A stretch of 64,000 bases of DNA from Mycoplasma sp. Mirounga ES2805-ORL (lineage in GTDB: Bacteria; Bacillota_I; Bacilli_A; Mycoplasmatales; Metamycoplasmataceae). Positions within the stretch are counted from its first letter, which is position 1, and the number at the start of each line of letters is the position of its first letter. The stretch is taken from assembly GCF_017084445.1 (NCBI RefSeq), contig NZ_CP070947.1:558001-622000 (forward strand), in the 5' to 3' direction. Under the pieces are notes generated by a model. It was given only the letters and a program-made list of their open reading frames with translations. It was not told the DNA's origin and searched no databases. Below, one piece after another: positions 13,432 to 25,136 of this stretch. The position numbers were made by a program, and so were the translations under genes.

Positions 13432-13437
13432 TATTAT
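13432..13437 (+). promoter_or_regulatory. -10 box of dnaA, leaderless-type
   Basis: TATTAT lies 6 nt before the ATG at 13444. No SD precedes the start, so the dnaA transcript probably begins at or within a base or two of its start codon. Confidence 0.45.
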
Positions 13438-13443
13438 TTTTAT

Positions 13444-14880
13444 ATGCAAGTAAAAAATAGTGTTAAAAAAAATGTACAAATCAATTTTGTTGAAGAAAAT
13501 AAAGAGTTTTGAAAAAGGATTTCAGACAAAATACAAGACAAAATGTTATTTGATAATATGCTATCAAAATTAGTAATAGTTCACGTTGATGAAGAACGTG
13601 TTGTTTTTCTAGCTGGAAGCAGAATAACTGAAACAACAATTAAATACATTAATAACTTTTTTAAAGATGATATCGAAGAAGCTCTAAGAGCTGTGTTTAA
13701 ACAACCTAAAGCATATGAAATCATTTTAAATTCTTCACAAATTAAGAATGTTAAATCTGAAACTAAATTGACAAATAATAACAAAGAAGAAAAAGAAAAT
13801 ACATTAGAAAATAACTATAAAAACACAATTGAAAAAAATAAAACTTTTGATAACTATGTTGAAAGTGTTTTTAACACTGATGCTATAAGAATTGGTAAAA
13901 ATATAATTGAAAACTTGCAAGAGGCTAACGAATTTAGTCCAGTATTTATATTTTCTAAATCAGGTTTAGGTAAAACACATTTACTTCATGCTATAGGCAA
14001 TAAATTGATTGAACAAAACATCAATGTAATATATGTAAATTCAAATTCATTTACTAATGATGTTTCAAGACTATTACAAGAAAATAACCAAACTAAAATA
14101 AAAGCATTAAAAGATATGTTTTATAATGCAGATGTTTTAATGTTTGATGACTTCCAATCCTTTTCAATTGGAAATAAAAAATCTACATTACAATTTGTTT
14201 TTAATATATTAGATGCTCGACTTAACAAGAAAATGACCATAATCTGCAGTGATAAACCTATTTCACTACTTAAAAATTCTTTTGATGACAGATTAATTAG
14301 TAGATTAAGTGCTGGATTATCAATAGAAATTAAAAAACCAGACAAAAATGACTTAGATAAAATTCTTGATTTTCTAACTGGAGTATATGGCATGCCATCC
14401 GAGAATTGAGAAAATGAAGCAAAAGATTATATAACAAGAAACTTCTCATCATCAATAAGACACATGTTAGGTGCTATAAAGAAAATGTCGTTTTACAAAT
14501 CCAAAATAACTAAAACTACAAACTCTAAATATACATATTTAATGGTTAGCAAAATACTAGGAGGTTTATTACATAATAAGCAAAACATAACGCCAGAAAC
14601 TATTATCGAATTCGTATCAAAATATTACAAAATTTCAAAAAAAGAAATAATGGGTGGAGGAAGAAGAAAAGAAGTCGTTCTAGCAAGACATATTGCAATA
14701 TATATAATAAGAGAAGAACTAAAGCTTCCATTAGAAAAAATTGGTTCGCATTTCAATAATAGAGATCATTCGACAATAACTAGTGCAATTGCAAAAATAC
14801 AAAAAGAATGTTACGAACCTGATAAAAACACAAAAAATGTTATAGCTGCTATAAGCCATGATATTTATAATAGGAAATAA
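13444..14880 (+). CDS. dnaA: Chromosomal replication initiator DnaA
   Basis: Binds DnaA boxes and opens oriC. The product is 478 aa. Domain I (about 1-95) is followed by a Lys/Asn-rich linker (about 100-125). The AAA+ domain has Walker A SKSGLGKTHLLHAIGN near residue 173 and Walker B VLMFDDFQS near 230. The C-terminal DNA-binding domain ends with the DnaA signature region GSHFNNRDHSTITSAIAKI. The ATG at 13444 is chosen because it adds 33 conserved-looking residues containing a TGA Trp. Upstream lie the DnaA boxes, so autoregulation is likely. Confidence 0.97.
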
Positions 14881-15032
14881 TTGTAAACAAATTATTAGCA
14901 CTAAAAATATATAAAAAGTTTAAATTTTATTAAAAAAACAACATAAAAATAAGTTTTAATATGTTTTCAACAATTCAACAACTTATATTATTAATATATA
15001 AGGTAAAATAAAAATTACAAAGGAGAAATACT
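14881..15032. other. dnaA-dnaN spacer, possible extra DnaA-binding site
   Basis: A 152-bp AT-rich spacer. It holds TTTTCAACA followed closely by TTCAACAA around 14960-14980, loosely like DnaA boxes, and the strong dnaN SD (AAAGGAG) near its end. In some mycoplasmas the spacer on this side of dnaA is part of oriC. That role is only a possibility here. Confidence 0.3.
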
Positions 15033-16142
15033 ATGAAATTTAAAATAAATAAAACACATTTAGATGAAATTTTTGAAATTGTTTCAAGATATTCTGATTC
15101 AATAAACACAAATTATAGTTTTAGATGTGTATTAATTAATGTTGACAACCAAAAAATAACCTTTACTGCAACAAACGGAATATTAAGTATAGTAAAAAGT
15201 ATTCAAGTTGATAATGTAAATGTAAAAGTTGAAGAAATTGGATCATTTCTAATTCAAAGTAATTATTTTAAAAACATAATAAAAAAATTATCTGGAGAAA
15301 TATTAATTGAAAAAGATGATAATGATTCTTCAATATTAATAATGGCTGGAAATTCAAAATATACATTAACAACATCAGACATATCAACTTTTCCAGTAAT
15401 AGATAAAATATATAGTCCAAAAAAAATTGAGATAAATACAGATGAATTTAAAAAAGCAATTAAATCTGTTTCATTTGCAACAAGCCAAGATAATAGTTTG
15501 ATATATAAATGCATAAATTTTAAATTTAAAAAAAACTCTATAAATTTAGCTGCAACAGATACATATAGATTAGCTCATTATTCAATAAAACAAAAAACCA
15601 ATATAGATGAAGAATTTGATATTAGTGTAAATGGTAAAGATGTTAAAGAGTTGATACCAAATGATGCTCCTAAAAATGTTACTTTGTTTTATAACAATAT
15701 AAAATTTGGAATTGAATACAAAGACACAACAATAACCTCAAGAATTGTTGAACTTCCTTACAATGATGTAGAAGCTTTATTTGATGTTTTAGACATTAAA
15801 CATAAAATAACAATTAAAAAAGATATATTATCAGATATATTAAATAAAGTTTGAATAGGAAACTCCGATAAAAATAACAAAATAGAAATTAATGTTACTA
15901 AAGAATTTTTCAAAATTACAAACATGTTAGAAGAAATAGGTTCTTTTATAGCAAAAACAAGTGATTTTGAATTAGAAGGTAAAAGTTTAGATTTTGATGT
16001 TAATTACAATTTTATAAAAGATGCTCTATCTGTTTATGATGATGATATATATATATTAATTGATAGTGATATAAAAAGAATTCTTATTCTATCTAAATCC
16101 AATAATAATACAAAACAATTAATAACTCCTATGAGGAGATAA
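15033..16142 (+). CDS. dnaN: DNA polymerase III beta sliding clamp
   Basis: Ring-shaped processivity clamp for the replicative polymerase. The product is 369 aa, the usual length. Three similar clamp domains are expected: the first starts at MKFKINKTHLDEIF, and the C-terminal end KQLITPMRR matches the conserved M-P-hydrophobic/basic clamp tail. One TGA Trp lies at about residue 275. The start follows AAAGGAG. It is immediately followed by the S4-domain gene, whose ATG lies one base after the stop, so the two are translated together. The order dnaA-dnaN is standard for origins. Confidence 0.95.
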
Positions 16143-16143
16143 T

Positions 16144-16371
16144 ATGAAAAATATTATTTTAATTAAAGATAATTTTATAGAATTGGGTAAGTTAATTAAA
16201 AAAGCAGGTTTTGTATCAACCGGAGGACAAGTAAAAGACTTTTTATTAAATAACAACATTTTAATAAATGGAAAAAAGCCCATCGGTAGATCAACAAAAG
16301 TTTTTACAGGTTTTGTAATTTACATAAATGATCAACCTTTCTTAATAGAGAAAATAGATGAAAAAAAATAA
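16144..16371 (+). CDS. Small S4-domain RNA-binding protein (YaaA/RlbA-like)
   Basis: The product is 75 aa and consists almost entirely of one S4 RNA-binding domain. The core reads ELGKLIKKAGFVSTGGQVKD followed by a loop with VLINGK-like NNNILINGKKP and a basic end. In Bacillus subtilis the gene right after dnaA-dnaN is yaaA (rlbA), of the same size and fold, so position and sequence agree. The precise RNA target is not known from the sequence. Its SD GAGGAG overlaps the end of dnaN. The usual next gene, recF, is not here. Confidence 0.85.
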   Translation: MKNIILIKDNFIELGKLIKKAGFVSTGGQVKDFLLNNNILINGKKPIGRSTKVFTGFVIYINDQPFLIEKIDEKK

Positions 16372-16372
16372 A

Positions 16373-16398
16373 AACACGTTTAAATTAACGTGTTTTTT
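16373..16398. terminator. Bidirectional terminator between the S4 gene and asnA
   Basis: Inverted repeat AACACGTT / AACGTGTT with a 6-nt loop. It has A-rich sequence on one side and T-rich on the other, so it can end the convergent dnaA-dnaN-S4 and asnA transcripts. Confidence 0.8.
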
Positions 16399-16411
16399 AT
16401 ATTAAATATAT

Positions 16412-17374
16412 TTATAATAATTGATAACTTTTGAATTCTTCAGGTCAGACACTTACTTGAACCTCACCAATATGCTTCTTCTCCAATAAAAACATGCACA
16501 AGCGAGATTGTCCAATTCCACCGCCTATTGTGAACGGAAGATTATTTTTAAGTATTTGTTGATGATATGTAGACAATTTACTATCTGAGATATTCATAAT
16601 TTTAATCTGTTGAGCTAAAGATTCTTTGTTTACTCTAATACCAAGTGATGACAATTCAAGAGCGTCGTCATTTTGTTCATCATAAACAATTAAATCACCA
16701 TTTAGATTTCAATCATCATAGTCAAAAGCTCTTTTAGAATGTTCTACACCATCAGGAAGTTTATAACCTATTTTGTAAACAAAAAAAGCTTTATGTATTT
16801 TAGCAAATTCTTTTTCTCTTTGTTCGGGAGTTAATTCAGGATACTTGTTATATAACTCTTCAGAACTAACAAAAGTTAAAGTCTCGGGTAACTTTCTTTT
16901 TAAATTGCTAAATATTAAGTTTATTTTATTTTCAACATATTTAATTGAGCGAAATATTTTATTAACAACACTTTTTAAAAAAGTGATATTTCTATCTTCT
17001 TCATTGATAATTAATTCTCAATCCCATTGGTCAACATAAATTGAGTGTTTATTATCTAAAGTTTCTTCTTGCCTTATAGCGTTCATATCTGTTCATAAGC
17101 CTTCATGAGAATCAAAGTTGTATTTTTTTAATGCTAGACGTTTTCATTTAGCGAGAGAGTGGACTATATCTAATTGTTTATTTAACTCTTTTGGAATAAA
17201 TCTAACAGGTGCTTCTCCATTTAACCCATCATTTATTAAACTATTTGTTTCAACAAAAAGTGGCGCTGAAACTCTGGTTAGATTAAGTAATTTACTTAAT
17301 TGTTTAGTAAAACTAAATTTTATTGTTTGAATAGCTATTTGGGTTTCTTTTATATTTAGTTTAGGCTTGTACAT
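16412..17374 (-). CDS. asnA: Aspartate-ammonia ligase (asparagine synthetase A)
   Basis: Makes asparagine from aspartate, ammonia and ATP. The product is 320 aa, close to the family length of about 330. Recognisable segments are [24 protein letters not shown] near the start, [47 protein letters not shown] and the C-terminal [25 protein letters not shown], which belongs to the class II synthetase fold. The start ATG at 17374 lies inside the end of the upstream PQ-loop gene (14-nt overlap), with AAAGGAAA as SD, so it is the last gene of a four-gene operon. Confidence 0.95.
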
Positions 17375-18131
17375 TATCTGTTTCCTTTGCTTTATTTTTA
17401 ATATATCTAATTGTAAATATAAATTGTAATGTAAATTGAGAAAGAGATATTATTTGTCATGTTATTGTTGCGACTAGCCCTTCATGTATACCGCTATTTA
17501 CTATTAGTGAAAATCAATAACCTAATCAAGTTATGTTTGTAATTATTAAAGCAATAAGTTGCGAAGGAGCTAGAGTTTTGAATGTTTTTGACTGAAAATC
17601 ATTGATTACTTGTGGAGCAAATGCAAATGTTGTAGCCATAGGAATAATTATCAATAGGAAGCTTCCTAGTAATTTTGGTATTGTAAATCCAATTTTTGTT
17701 CCATTTGGGTAATAAAGTCCTATCATTCCTAATATGGAAGCAGTTATAGATATTGTTAATGTTATTGCTAAAATAAAGTATTGTTTTTTTTGGTGCTTAA
17801 TATCGGTTGAATATCTATACATAAAAAATAAAACAAATGAATAAATTATTGAGCAAACAATATTTGCAAATACAGAGGCGACAAATTTATGTCCTTTTCC
17901 ATCATTGTCAAGAAACGATCCTAATAATATTCAACTAGTTATTGCGAAAAAGAATGTTCAAAAAGAAATTCAATTAACATTTTCAATTTTTTTATTCTTA
18001 TAAACGTATATTAATTGAGGTATTGTTACAAGAGCTGTTATTGTAGCGGCTAAAATCCCCATAACACCTACAAACCACGCTGATATGACATTATCAGGAT
18101 TTACATAAAAAACTTTTTCTAAAAACTGCAT
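17361..18131 (-). CDS. PQ-loop repeat membrane protein, putative small-solute transporter
   Basis: The product is 256 aa and very hydrophobic, with about seven membrane segments. Two PQ-loop motifs are visible: PQLIYVYKNKKIENVNWISF at about residues 37-56 and APQVINDFQSKTFKTLAPSQ in the second half. Two PQ motifs in a seven-helix protein is the layout of full PQ-loop/MtN3-like carriers (SWEET, cystinosin and PQLC2 relatives), not the three-helix SemiSWEET. The substrate cannot be read from the sequence. It lies 3 nt after the hydrolase and overlaps asnA, so asparagine, aspartate or another amino acid is a reasonable guess but only inference. Confidence 0.7.
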
Positions 18132-18134
18132 TGG

Positions 18135-18968
18135 TTAGTTCTCCTTAATTTTTTCTTCAATTATTTTTATAATTTCTCTTTGATGTCCAGCTAATAAAGC
18201 ATGTCCAGAATTTGCAAATAAATAATTTTCTGGATTATATTTTTTAATAACAACTTCAATATCTTTTGCCTTTGTTATTAGATCTAGAGAACCATAAATT
18301 ATAGAGTAATTTTTTTCAGATCTTAATTTTGCTTCTACAAAATTATGGATAAAATCAACATTTAAAATTTCATTATCGACAAAGCACTCAAATTTTTTAT
18401 TAGCTTTTAATAGTGATTCTTTATTTTCTTGGCTAAGAATTAAATTTTTAATCCTATTTTTAGTTTCATTATTTTGTTTATCAGGGGTCAATAGAGATAA
18501 GTGTGCTTTAACAGCATCATTTATAGTTTTAGGTATAAATAAGTTTCTTAAATGTTGAATATTTTTTTGATCAATATTTTCTAAAGGGACAACAGGGGCT
18601 AAAAGAAACTTTCACTTAATATTTGCAATAGATAAATTAAGGGCAACAATAGTACCCATTGAATGCCCTACTATAAAAACAGATTTATTGTTTAATATTT
18701 TTTTAATAAACGATTCAACCACTTTTACAAAAAAATTAATTGATATTGGATTATTATTGCAAGTGCTCTCACCAAAACCTGGAAGGTCAATTCCATAAAT
18801 ATTAAAAGCATTTTTAGATTCATTTATAAAAAGTCTTTTAGCTCTTACAGAACTATCGCCATAACCATGCAAAAATATTACATTTGGTTTTTCATTTGAA
18901 TCAGCTTCTTTATTTTTTATATAAACAATATTTTCATTAAATAAATTTATTGAGTTTTTTTCAAACAT
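18135..18968 (-). CDS. Alpha/beta hydrolase
   Basis: The product is 277 aa and has the alpha/beta-hydrolase pattern. The oxyanion region VIFLHGYGDS lies near residues 30-39, the nucleophile elbow is FIVGHSMG (Ser about residue 103), and a C-terminal segment NSGHALLAGH supplies the likely catalytic His at about 256 or 262. There is no signal peptide, so it should be cytosolic. Mycoplasmas have several such esterase/lipase-like enzymes and the substrate is unknown. It starts one base after the lplA stop and lies 3 nt before the PQ-loop gene. A second family member lies at 54901-55689. Confidence 0.85.
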
Positions 18969-18969
18969 T

Positions 18970-19950
18970 TTAACCTAAAAGTAATTTAATTATTTCATCC
19001 TTTTGAATTGTTCCGAAATAATCTTCAAAGTTGATTTTGTTTAAAATATTTAAAATGTCTTCTTCTCTTAATTTAATATTTGAAAATAATGGTTCAATTT
19101 CTTTTACATCTTTTTTGCTTAAGAAATCTCCCTCAAAAACTAATTTTTGTATTATTCCCTTTTCAACATTACCTTTAATTTTTAGAATACCACCAGCAAA
19201 TTTTTCACCATTAGAAAAATTAAAATTAGCTGCTTTGTTAAATATTCATTCTTCTGAACTAAACTTTGTTTTAAGTTCATTTAGTTTACCTTGGTACTTT
19301 TTAATAGGCACTTCCACAAGTTCTGCATTATTGTTTTTAACAAAGAAATTTATTAATTTTTCAATAAATTCTTTTACTGTTATTTTCGTCTTAAGTTCGT
19401 CAAGAATATTTGTTACTCTGGCTCTTACTGATTGTATACCTTTTGATTCATATTTGATTCTAGAAGGATTTAGAGCATTACCAAGTTTTGTTAAATCCAC
19501 ATCAAACAACAATGTTCCATGACTAACAATTCTATTTTTATTTAAATATTGAGCATTACCACTAACTTTTGCTCCATTTACTAATAAATCGTTTCTTCCT
19601 TTGAATTGAGCATCTAGACCTAAAGATCTCAAAAACTTAATTATTGGTTCTAAAAATCTTTCATATCCACCCTTTTTATTGTAATCGGTAATAAAACTAA
19701 AATTAACATTACCTAGATCATGATATACAGCACCACCACCAGATAATCTTCTAGCAAGGTCGATATTGTTATCTATAACATATTGTCTATTAATTTCTTC
19801 ATGTGTATTTTGATTATTACCAACAACAATAGCATTTGTGTGTTGGTATATTAATAAAACATCTCCTTGAATGCTTTCATCATTCATTATTATATTTTCT
19901 AAAGCTAATGTTTCATAAGGACTATTTTGTTTTAAATTAAATATTTTCAT
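18970..19950 (-). CDS. lplA: Lipoate-protein ligase A
   Basis: Attaches scavenged lipoate to the E2 or H-type proteins of 2-oxoacid dehydrogenases through lipoyl-AMP. The product is 326 aa. The catalytic domain shows LARRLSGGGAVYHDLGNVNFSF around residues 68-90, the lysine-containing NGAKVSGNAQYLNKNRIVSHGTLLFD segment, and an accessory C-terminal domain beginning near residue 230. It heads the lplA-hydrolase-PQ loop-asnA operon with an AAGGAGA SD. No lipoylated enzyme is encoded in the window. Confidence 0.94.
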
Positions 19951-20057
19951 AATTTCTCCTTAGTAAATAAAATACATAAAAAGTATATCAATAAATAATA
20001 ATATAGCTCGAAAACCCTACTAAAATTAATTTTATTATTACGGACAAAAATAAAAAT

Positions 20058-20078
20058 AAAACCCACATTATGCGGGTT
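20058..20078 (-). terminator. Terminator of the rpmH-rnpA-yidC operon
   Basis: Minus-strand hairpin AAACCCGCA / TGTGGGTTT, with a 3-nt loop and one G-T wobble, followed by TTATTTTTATTTTT just after the yidC stop. Confidence 0.8.
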
Positions 20079-20089
20079 TGTAAATTTTA

Positions 20090-22141
20090 TTATTCAGTTG
20101 CTTTATTCATATATTTTTTTCTATAATAATTAGATTTTTTGAAGTAATGAATTCCGATTGTTTGTCCTATTGTTCATAAACTTGTAAATATTCAATAAAC
20201 TTGAACACCGGCGCTAAACATTATAGTAATAAATACGAAAACAATCATTATTATATTTTGAGTTTTGTTAGACTTTTTCATAGCCTGCATTTCCTCGATT
20301 GACATTCGTTTTTTATTTCTTGATTGTTTAGCTAAAAATCTTGGTATTAATTGAGATAAAACCTGAGTTACAAGAGATACTACAAGTATTCATAAGTATA
20401 CTCATTCTCCTGCTAATAATCTTTTATATGAAGTTGCAGAAAAGGCTATGCCCAATCAATCAGTTGACTTAAATTCTGGTACACATTGGATTACCCGCCA
20501 CATAGCGATAAAGATAGGGAAGGTTATAAGTACTGAAACTATTGATTCGAAAGGATTAATACCATTTTTTTTGTAAAGTTGGCCAATTTCTTGTTGTTGT
20601 CTAAGTTTCATTTGTTTATTACCTTGAAACTCAAGATATTTTGCATCGATTTTTGCTTTTTTGATTTTTAAATCTTCCATTTTTGATTGATTAATTGTTG
20701 ATTTAAAGGTTACTGCTAATGAAATTAAACGTGTAATTACAACAGCTATTATTAGAGAAAAAATTGTGGTTCATCCCGCAGCTGCTGGAAGAGGTTGTCT
20801 AATTAACATAGTTATCTTAGCGATTGGTCATACAAATAATCCAAAGAAAGGTCCTAGACGTCAAGAGTCTCCTCATGAAGTTATTGCTTTTTGCGCTTCA
20901 TCACTTGAATATATTAAATTTGGATTTTCATCAAAATTACCCAACTTGTTATTTGTTGGCAAGTATAAACCAATAAATTTTGGTTTGCCGTCTTTATCTA
21001 TTGCAATTTTTGAATGGTCTGATGGATCATACAATTGTGATATTGAATTACCCTTATTTAATAAAAAGTTGTTGTTTTCTGTCTTAGATAAGTATTTTCA
21101 TAACACCCTTTGTTGTTGGTTTAACATAAACATTTGTTTTGGTGTTAGTGATGCAATTTTCCCCTCTATAACATCTTTTAATAAAAGATTTAATTTATCT
21201 AACGAGTCATATTTGGGGTCTATTGATTTCATAGTATCTAAATAAAATTTATTAGAAAATGTTTGTTCAAATAGAGCTTCTAATATATCTCTAGAATAAA
21301 TAGCATTACTATTTTTATAATTATTATTAACTTCAAATAAAGAAGCATTTTTTATAAAATATTTTTTATCGTGTGTATAAAGTTCATTAGATTTATTCAC
21401 AAATTTGTATTGTATTTTTCCTGCCACTATTGTTTTTTCAAAGAACCCTCTTTTTGCTTTGGAATCATATATAAATGCATTATCTAACTTTACATTTAGA
21501 AAATCAGGGTCAACAATAGATATTGTATTATATGAACCGTTGTAAATGCTCTTGTAATTTGAATCATAATTTTTTACTCTATTGTTGTAATTGTTAAATA
21601 GATATTTTCCATTTTTTTTATAAATAGCTTCATTAGGGTTAACTAAATTATCATTAACGTCAACTAATTGAATTGCTGAATTTTTTGAATCATAAGCTCC
21701 ATAATTTTCTTCGCCAACTTGATTTTGAATTCCATCTAAAACATGTTTGAAATCTTTATAACTTACGTGGTAGTTTGTGTTTGGCGAAACTTCATATTCA
21801 ATGAATCCACTGTTTTCTGAAATTTCAATTGGCTTAGACATTATGTCTTTTTTGCCATCGTTTGTTTCTGCATATTGGATAGATTTATCCGAAGGTTTAA
21901 AGGTTGTCACAAAAGGAGAAACTCTTTTTTTATCTGTATAAAATTCGATTCCACTTCCTGTATAGTTTGAACTTTTGATTACCATAGTTTGAACGCAACC
22001 TGTTAAAGTGAATGCAAAAACAAGTAGATAAAGAACAATCTTTATCCATTTTCACACATTCTTTATAACGGTTTTTTTGTTCTTGTTAGGATCATTTTGT
22101 CCCGTAAAGTAATTAAAATTTTCAGATCTATTTTGTTTCAT
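20090..22141 (-). CDS. yidC: Membrane protein insertase YidC
   Basis: Inserts membrane proteins alone or with SecYEG. The product is 683 aa, long for Firmicute-type YidC. An N-terminal hydrophobic stretch (about 33-47) ends in LTGC, so Cys49 may be lipidated. A large Asn/Lys-rich extracytoplasmic domain follows to about residue 350. The conserved five-helix insertase core then includes a cytosolic coiled loop (KIDAKYLEFQGNKQMKLRQQQEI) and the NPFESIVSVLITFPIFIAMWR helix. The C-terminus is short and basic. The start overlaps the end of rnpA by 14 nt, the usual rpmH-rnpA-yidC order. Confidence 0.94.
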
Positions 22142-22457
22142 TTTTAATTTTGCTAAATAACTTTCTTGTTGTTTCTAGTTTAGTAGAGTATGACTGTTCT
22201 AAAAAATCTTTTCTTAAAATTAATACAAAGTGGTATTTTAAATCGTACAAATCTAATGAGTGAATAATTGATTTTAATTGTCTTTTATAGAAATTTCTAT
22301 ACACTGCATTACAAAATTTTTTAGGAACAGTAATTCCGATTTTAAAATCGTTGCTTTGTTTATAATAAATAATTAAATATTTATTTATAAACTGTTGTTT
22401 ATTCTTGATTACAGAATCAAATTCCCAACTTTTCTGCAAACGATAACATTTTTTCAT
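22128..22457 (-). CDS. rnpA: Ribonuclease P protein component
   Basis: Basic protein partner of the RNase P ribozyme, which trims tRNA 5' leaders. The product is 109 aa. Family marks are the N-terminal YRLQKSWEFDSVI region and a central RNR-type segment FCNAVYRNFYKRQLKSII, where the consensus KAVxRNRxKR is partly degenerate. It lies 12 nt after rpmH and overlaps the yidC start by 14 nt. Confidence 0.92.
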   Translation of the reverse strand: MKKCYRLQKSWEFDSVIKNKQQFINKYLIIYYKQSNDFKIGITVPKKFCNAVYRNFYKRQLKSIIHSLDLYDLKYHFVLILRKDFLEQSYSTKLETTRKLFSKIKNETK

Positions 22458-22469
22458 TCAAACCTCTAA

Positions 22470-22622
22470 TTATTTTGAATCTGAAACAGTAAGTCTTTTT
22501 CTACCTTTTGCTCTTCTAGCTGCCAAAACCTTTCTTCCATTAGCTGTAGACATTCTTTCTCTAAAGCCATGTGTTTTAATGTGTTTTGATTTATTTGGTT
22601 GGTATGTTCTTTTTGCTGCCAT
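22470..22622 (-). CDS. rpmH: 50S ribosomal protein L34
   Basis: A 50-aa, very basic large-subunit protein. The family signature runs from [20 protein letters not shown] to the arginine-rich [13 protein letters not shown] end. It is the first gene of rpmH-rnpA-yidC, divergent from serS across a 181-bp AT-rich spacer that should carry both promoters. The SD (AAGGAG) lies shortly upstream of the ATG. Confidence 0.97.
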   Translation of the reverse strand: MAAKRTYQPNKSKHIKTHGFRERMSTANGRKVLAARRAKGRKRLTVSDSK

Positions 22623-22803
22623 AAATACTCCTTAATCTATAATTAAATTTTTGTTTTAGAATTATAATTTCTAAATATATATGAATTGTGTTTTGTTATA
22701 AAAACGCTTTAATATTATATATATAAATGTATATTATATATAGTAAAACAAAAATGATAAATATTATTTGTAATGTTATATTGTTTGGTAAGGAATTAAT
22801 AAG

Positions 22804-24062
<1,259 letters not shown>

Positions 24063-24063
<1 letters not shown>

Positions 24064-24085
24064 AAAAGCGGAAACCGCTTTTTTT
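24063..24085. terminator. Terminator shared by convergent serS and nusG
   Basis: Perfect hairpin AAAGCGG-AAA-CCGCTTT followed by a T-run for serS. The mirror side serves nusG, whose stop codon lies at the edge of the structure. Confidence 0.85.
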
Positions 24086-24683
24086 ATTTATCAATACTCT
24101 TAACTAGATTATATTCGAAATCTGTTGGAACTTTTTTACCACAATATTCTAATTCAACGGTAACTCTTTGACGTGAATCATTGGCCTCAAGAACCTTTCC
24201 TGATTCTCCTTTGAATGGCCCATCAGTGATTTCAACAATTTCCCCTGCAGTAAATTTAGTCAAACTAATTCCTTTATCAAAATCATTTTGAACTTTTTCT
24301 TCTTTTAAGAAACACTTATTTATTTGTGCTTGTGAAACAGGGGTTGGTTTAGCACCCTTTCCACTTGATCCAATTAAACCTGTAACATATGTTGTGTTAC
24401 GGATAACAAATCAAGCCTTGTCGGTCATTATCATTTTTATAAAGATGTAACCACTGTACATATTTATATATTTGATTTTATAGTTTTCTCCAGCTCTTTT
24501 TTTCTCAGCTTCTTTAGCAGTTAGAGAAGGTTTCTTAAAGATTTTGAACGCTCCTTCAGGTGTTGCTGTATTATCAAAACAATCTTCTACTTGTTCACTT
24601 ATTATTCTATTCTTTAAAGCTTCAACAACCAAATCTTCTTTTCCTGTTACAGTACTTATCATATATCATGCGAATTTTTCCAT
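24084..24683 (-). CDS. nusG: Transcription termination/antitermination factor NusG
   Basis: Binds RNA polymerase and couples transcription to translation. The product is 199 aa. The NGN domain starts WYMISTVTGKEDLVVEALKNRI and includes YKIKYINMYSGYIFIKM and TTYVTGLIGSSGK. The C-terminal KOW domain reads FTAGEIVEITDGPFKGESGKVLE. The ATG at 24683 is followed by MEKFAW with TGA as Trp, and AAAGGAAA serves as SD. It is last in rpmG-secE-nusG. Unlike in Bacillus, rplK-rplA do not follow; they lie near 53.6 kb on the other strand. Confidence 0.95.
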
Positions 24684-24703
24684 ATTTTCCTTTCAAATTT
24701 AAA

Positions 24704-24919
24704 TTAATTTATACCCATTTTTTGAAACATAAAAGCAATTAACGTTGTGAATAAAACAACAACAATTGTAAATACAGCCGTGAAGACAACAACTTTTAAA
24801 AAAGTTAACCAATTTGTTTTTGAAGATGGTCATCTAACTCTTTTAATTTCCTTCACAAACCGCCTAAAAAAATATTTTCTCTTTCTTTTTTGCTTAACTT
24901 TTTTTTCTTTGTTTTTCAT
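24704..24919 (-). CDS. secE: Preprotein translocase subunit SecE
   Basis: A 71-aa subunit that stabilises SecY in the translocon. A strongly basic N-terminus is followed by the conserved amphipathic region FVKEIKRVRWPSSKTNWLTF, with TGA encoding the invariant Trp, and one transmembrane helix at about 42-64. The position between rpmG and nusG confirms the call. Confidence 0.93.
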
Positions 24920-24921
24920 AT

Positions 24922-25071
24922 TTACTTTTCCTCTTTATGTAATGAATGTGTTTTGCATTTAGGACAAAACTTTTTAATAACTATTCTTTCTGGATTTGTG
25001 TTACTCTTAGAAGTTGTGTAGTTTAATGAATGGCAATCTGAGCAGCATAGTGTAATTTTTCTTTTTTTCAT
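24922..25071 (-). CDS. rpmG: 50S ribosomal protein L33
   Basis: A 49-aa ribosomal protein. It keeps the zinc-ribbon cysteines as CSDC near the start and CPKC near the end, so it is the zinc-binding (C+) form. NYTTSKSNTNPERIVIKKFCP matches the L33 core. The stop codon is 2 nt before the secE ATG. The start has no SD but has a -10 box 6 nt upstream. Confidence 0.92.
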   Translation of the reverse strand: MKKRKITLCCSDCHSLNYTTSKSNTNPERIVIKKFCPKCKTHSLHKEEK

Positions 25072-25077
25072 TTCATA

Positions 25078-25083
25078 ATTATA
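25078..25083 (-). promoter_or_regulatory. -10 box of rpmG-secE-nusG, leaderless-type
   Basis: Perfect TATAAT on the minus strand, 6 nt before the rpmG ATG. It lies downstream of the sigma-gene terminator, so rpmG-secE-nusG can be transcribed on its own. Confidence 0.5.
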
Positions 25084-25097
25084 TATTTTTTTTAATT

Positions 25098-25122
25098 TAA
25101 AAAAGCCGTTAAGGCCTTTCTA
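25098..25122 (-). terminator. Terminator after the sigma-like gene
   Basis: Minus-strand stem built on AAGGCC / GGCTT with a short loop and one bulge, followed by six Ts, about 15 nt after the stop of the 191-aa gene. It separates that gene from rpmG. Confidence 0.55.
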
Positions 25123-25136
25123 AATATAATGTTAAA

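Noticed and set aside
22623-22803. Possible T-box riboswitch upstream of serS
   Set aside because: There is no T-box sequence, no specifier loop and no terminator hairpin in the 181-bp spacer.
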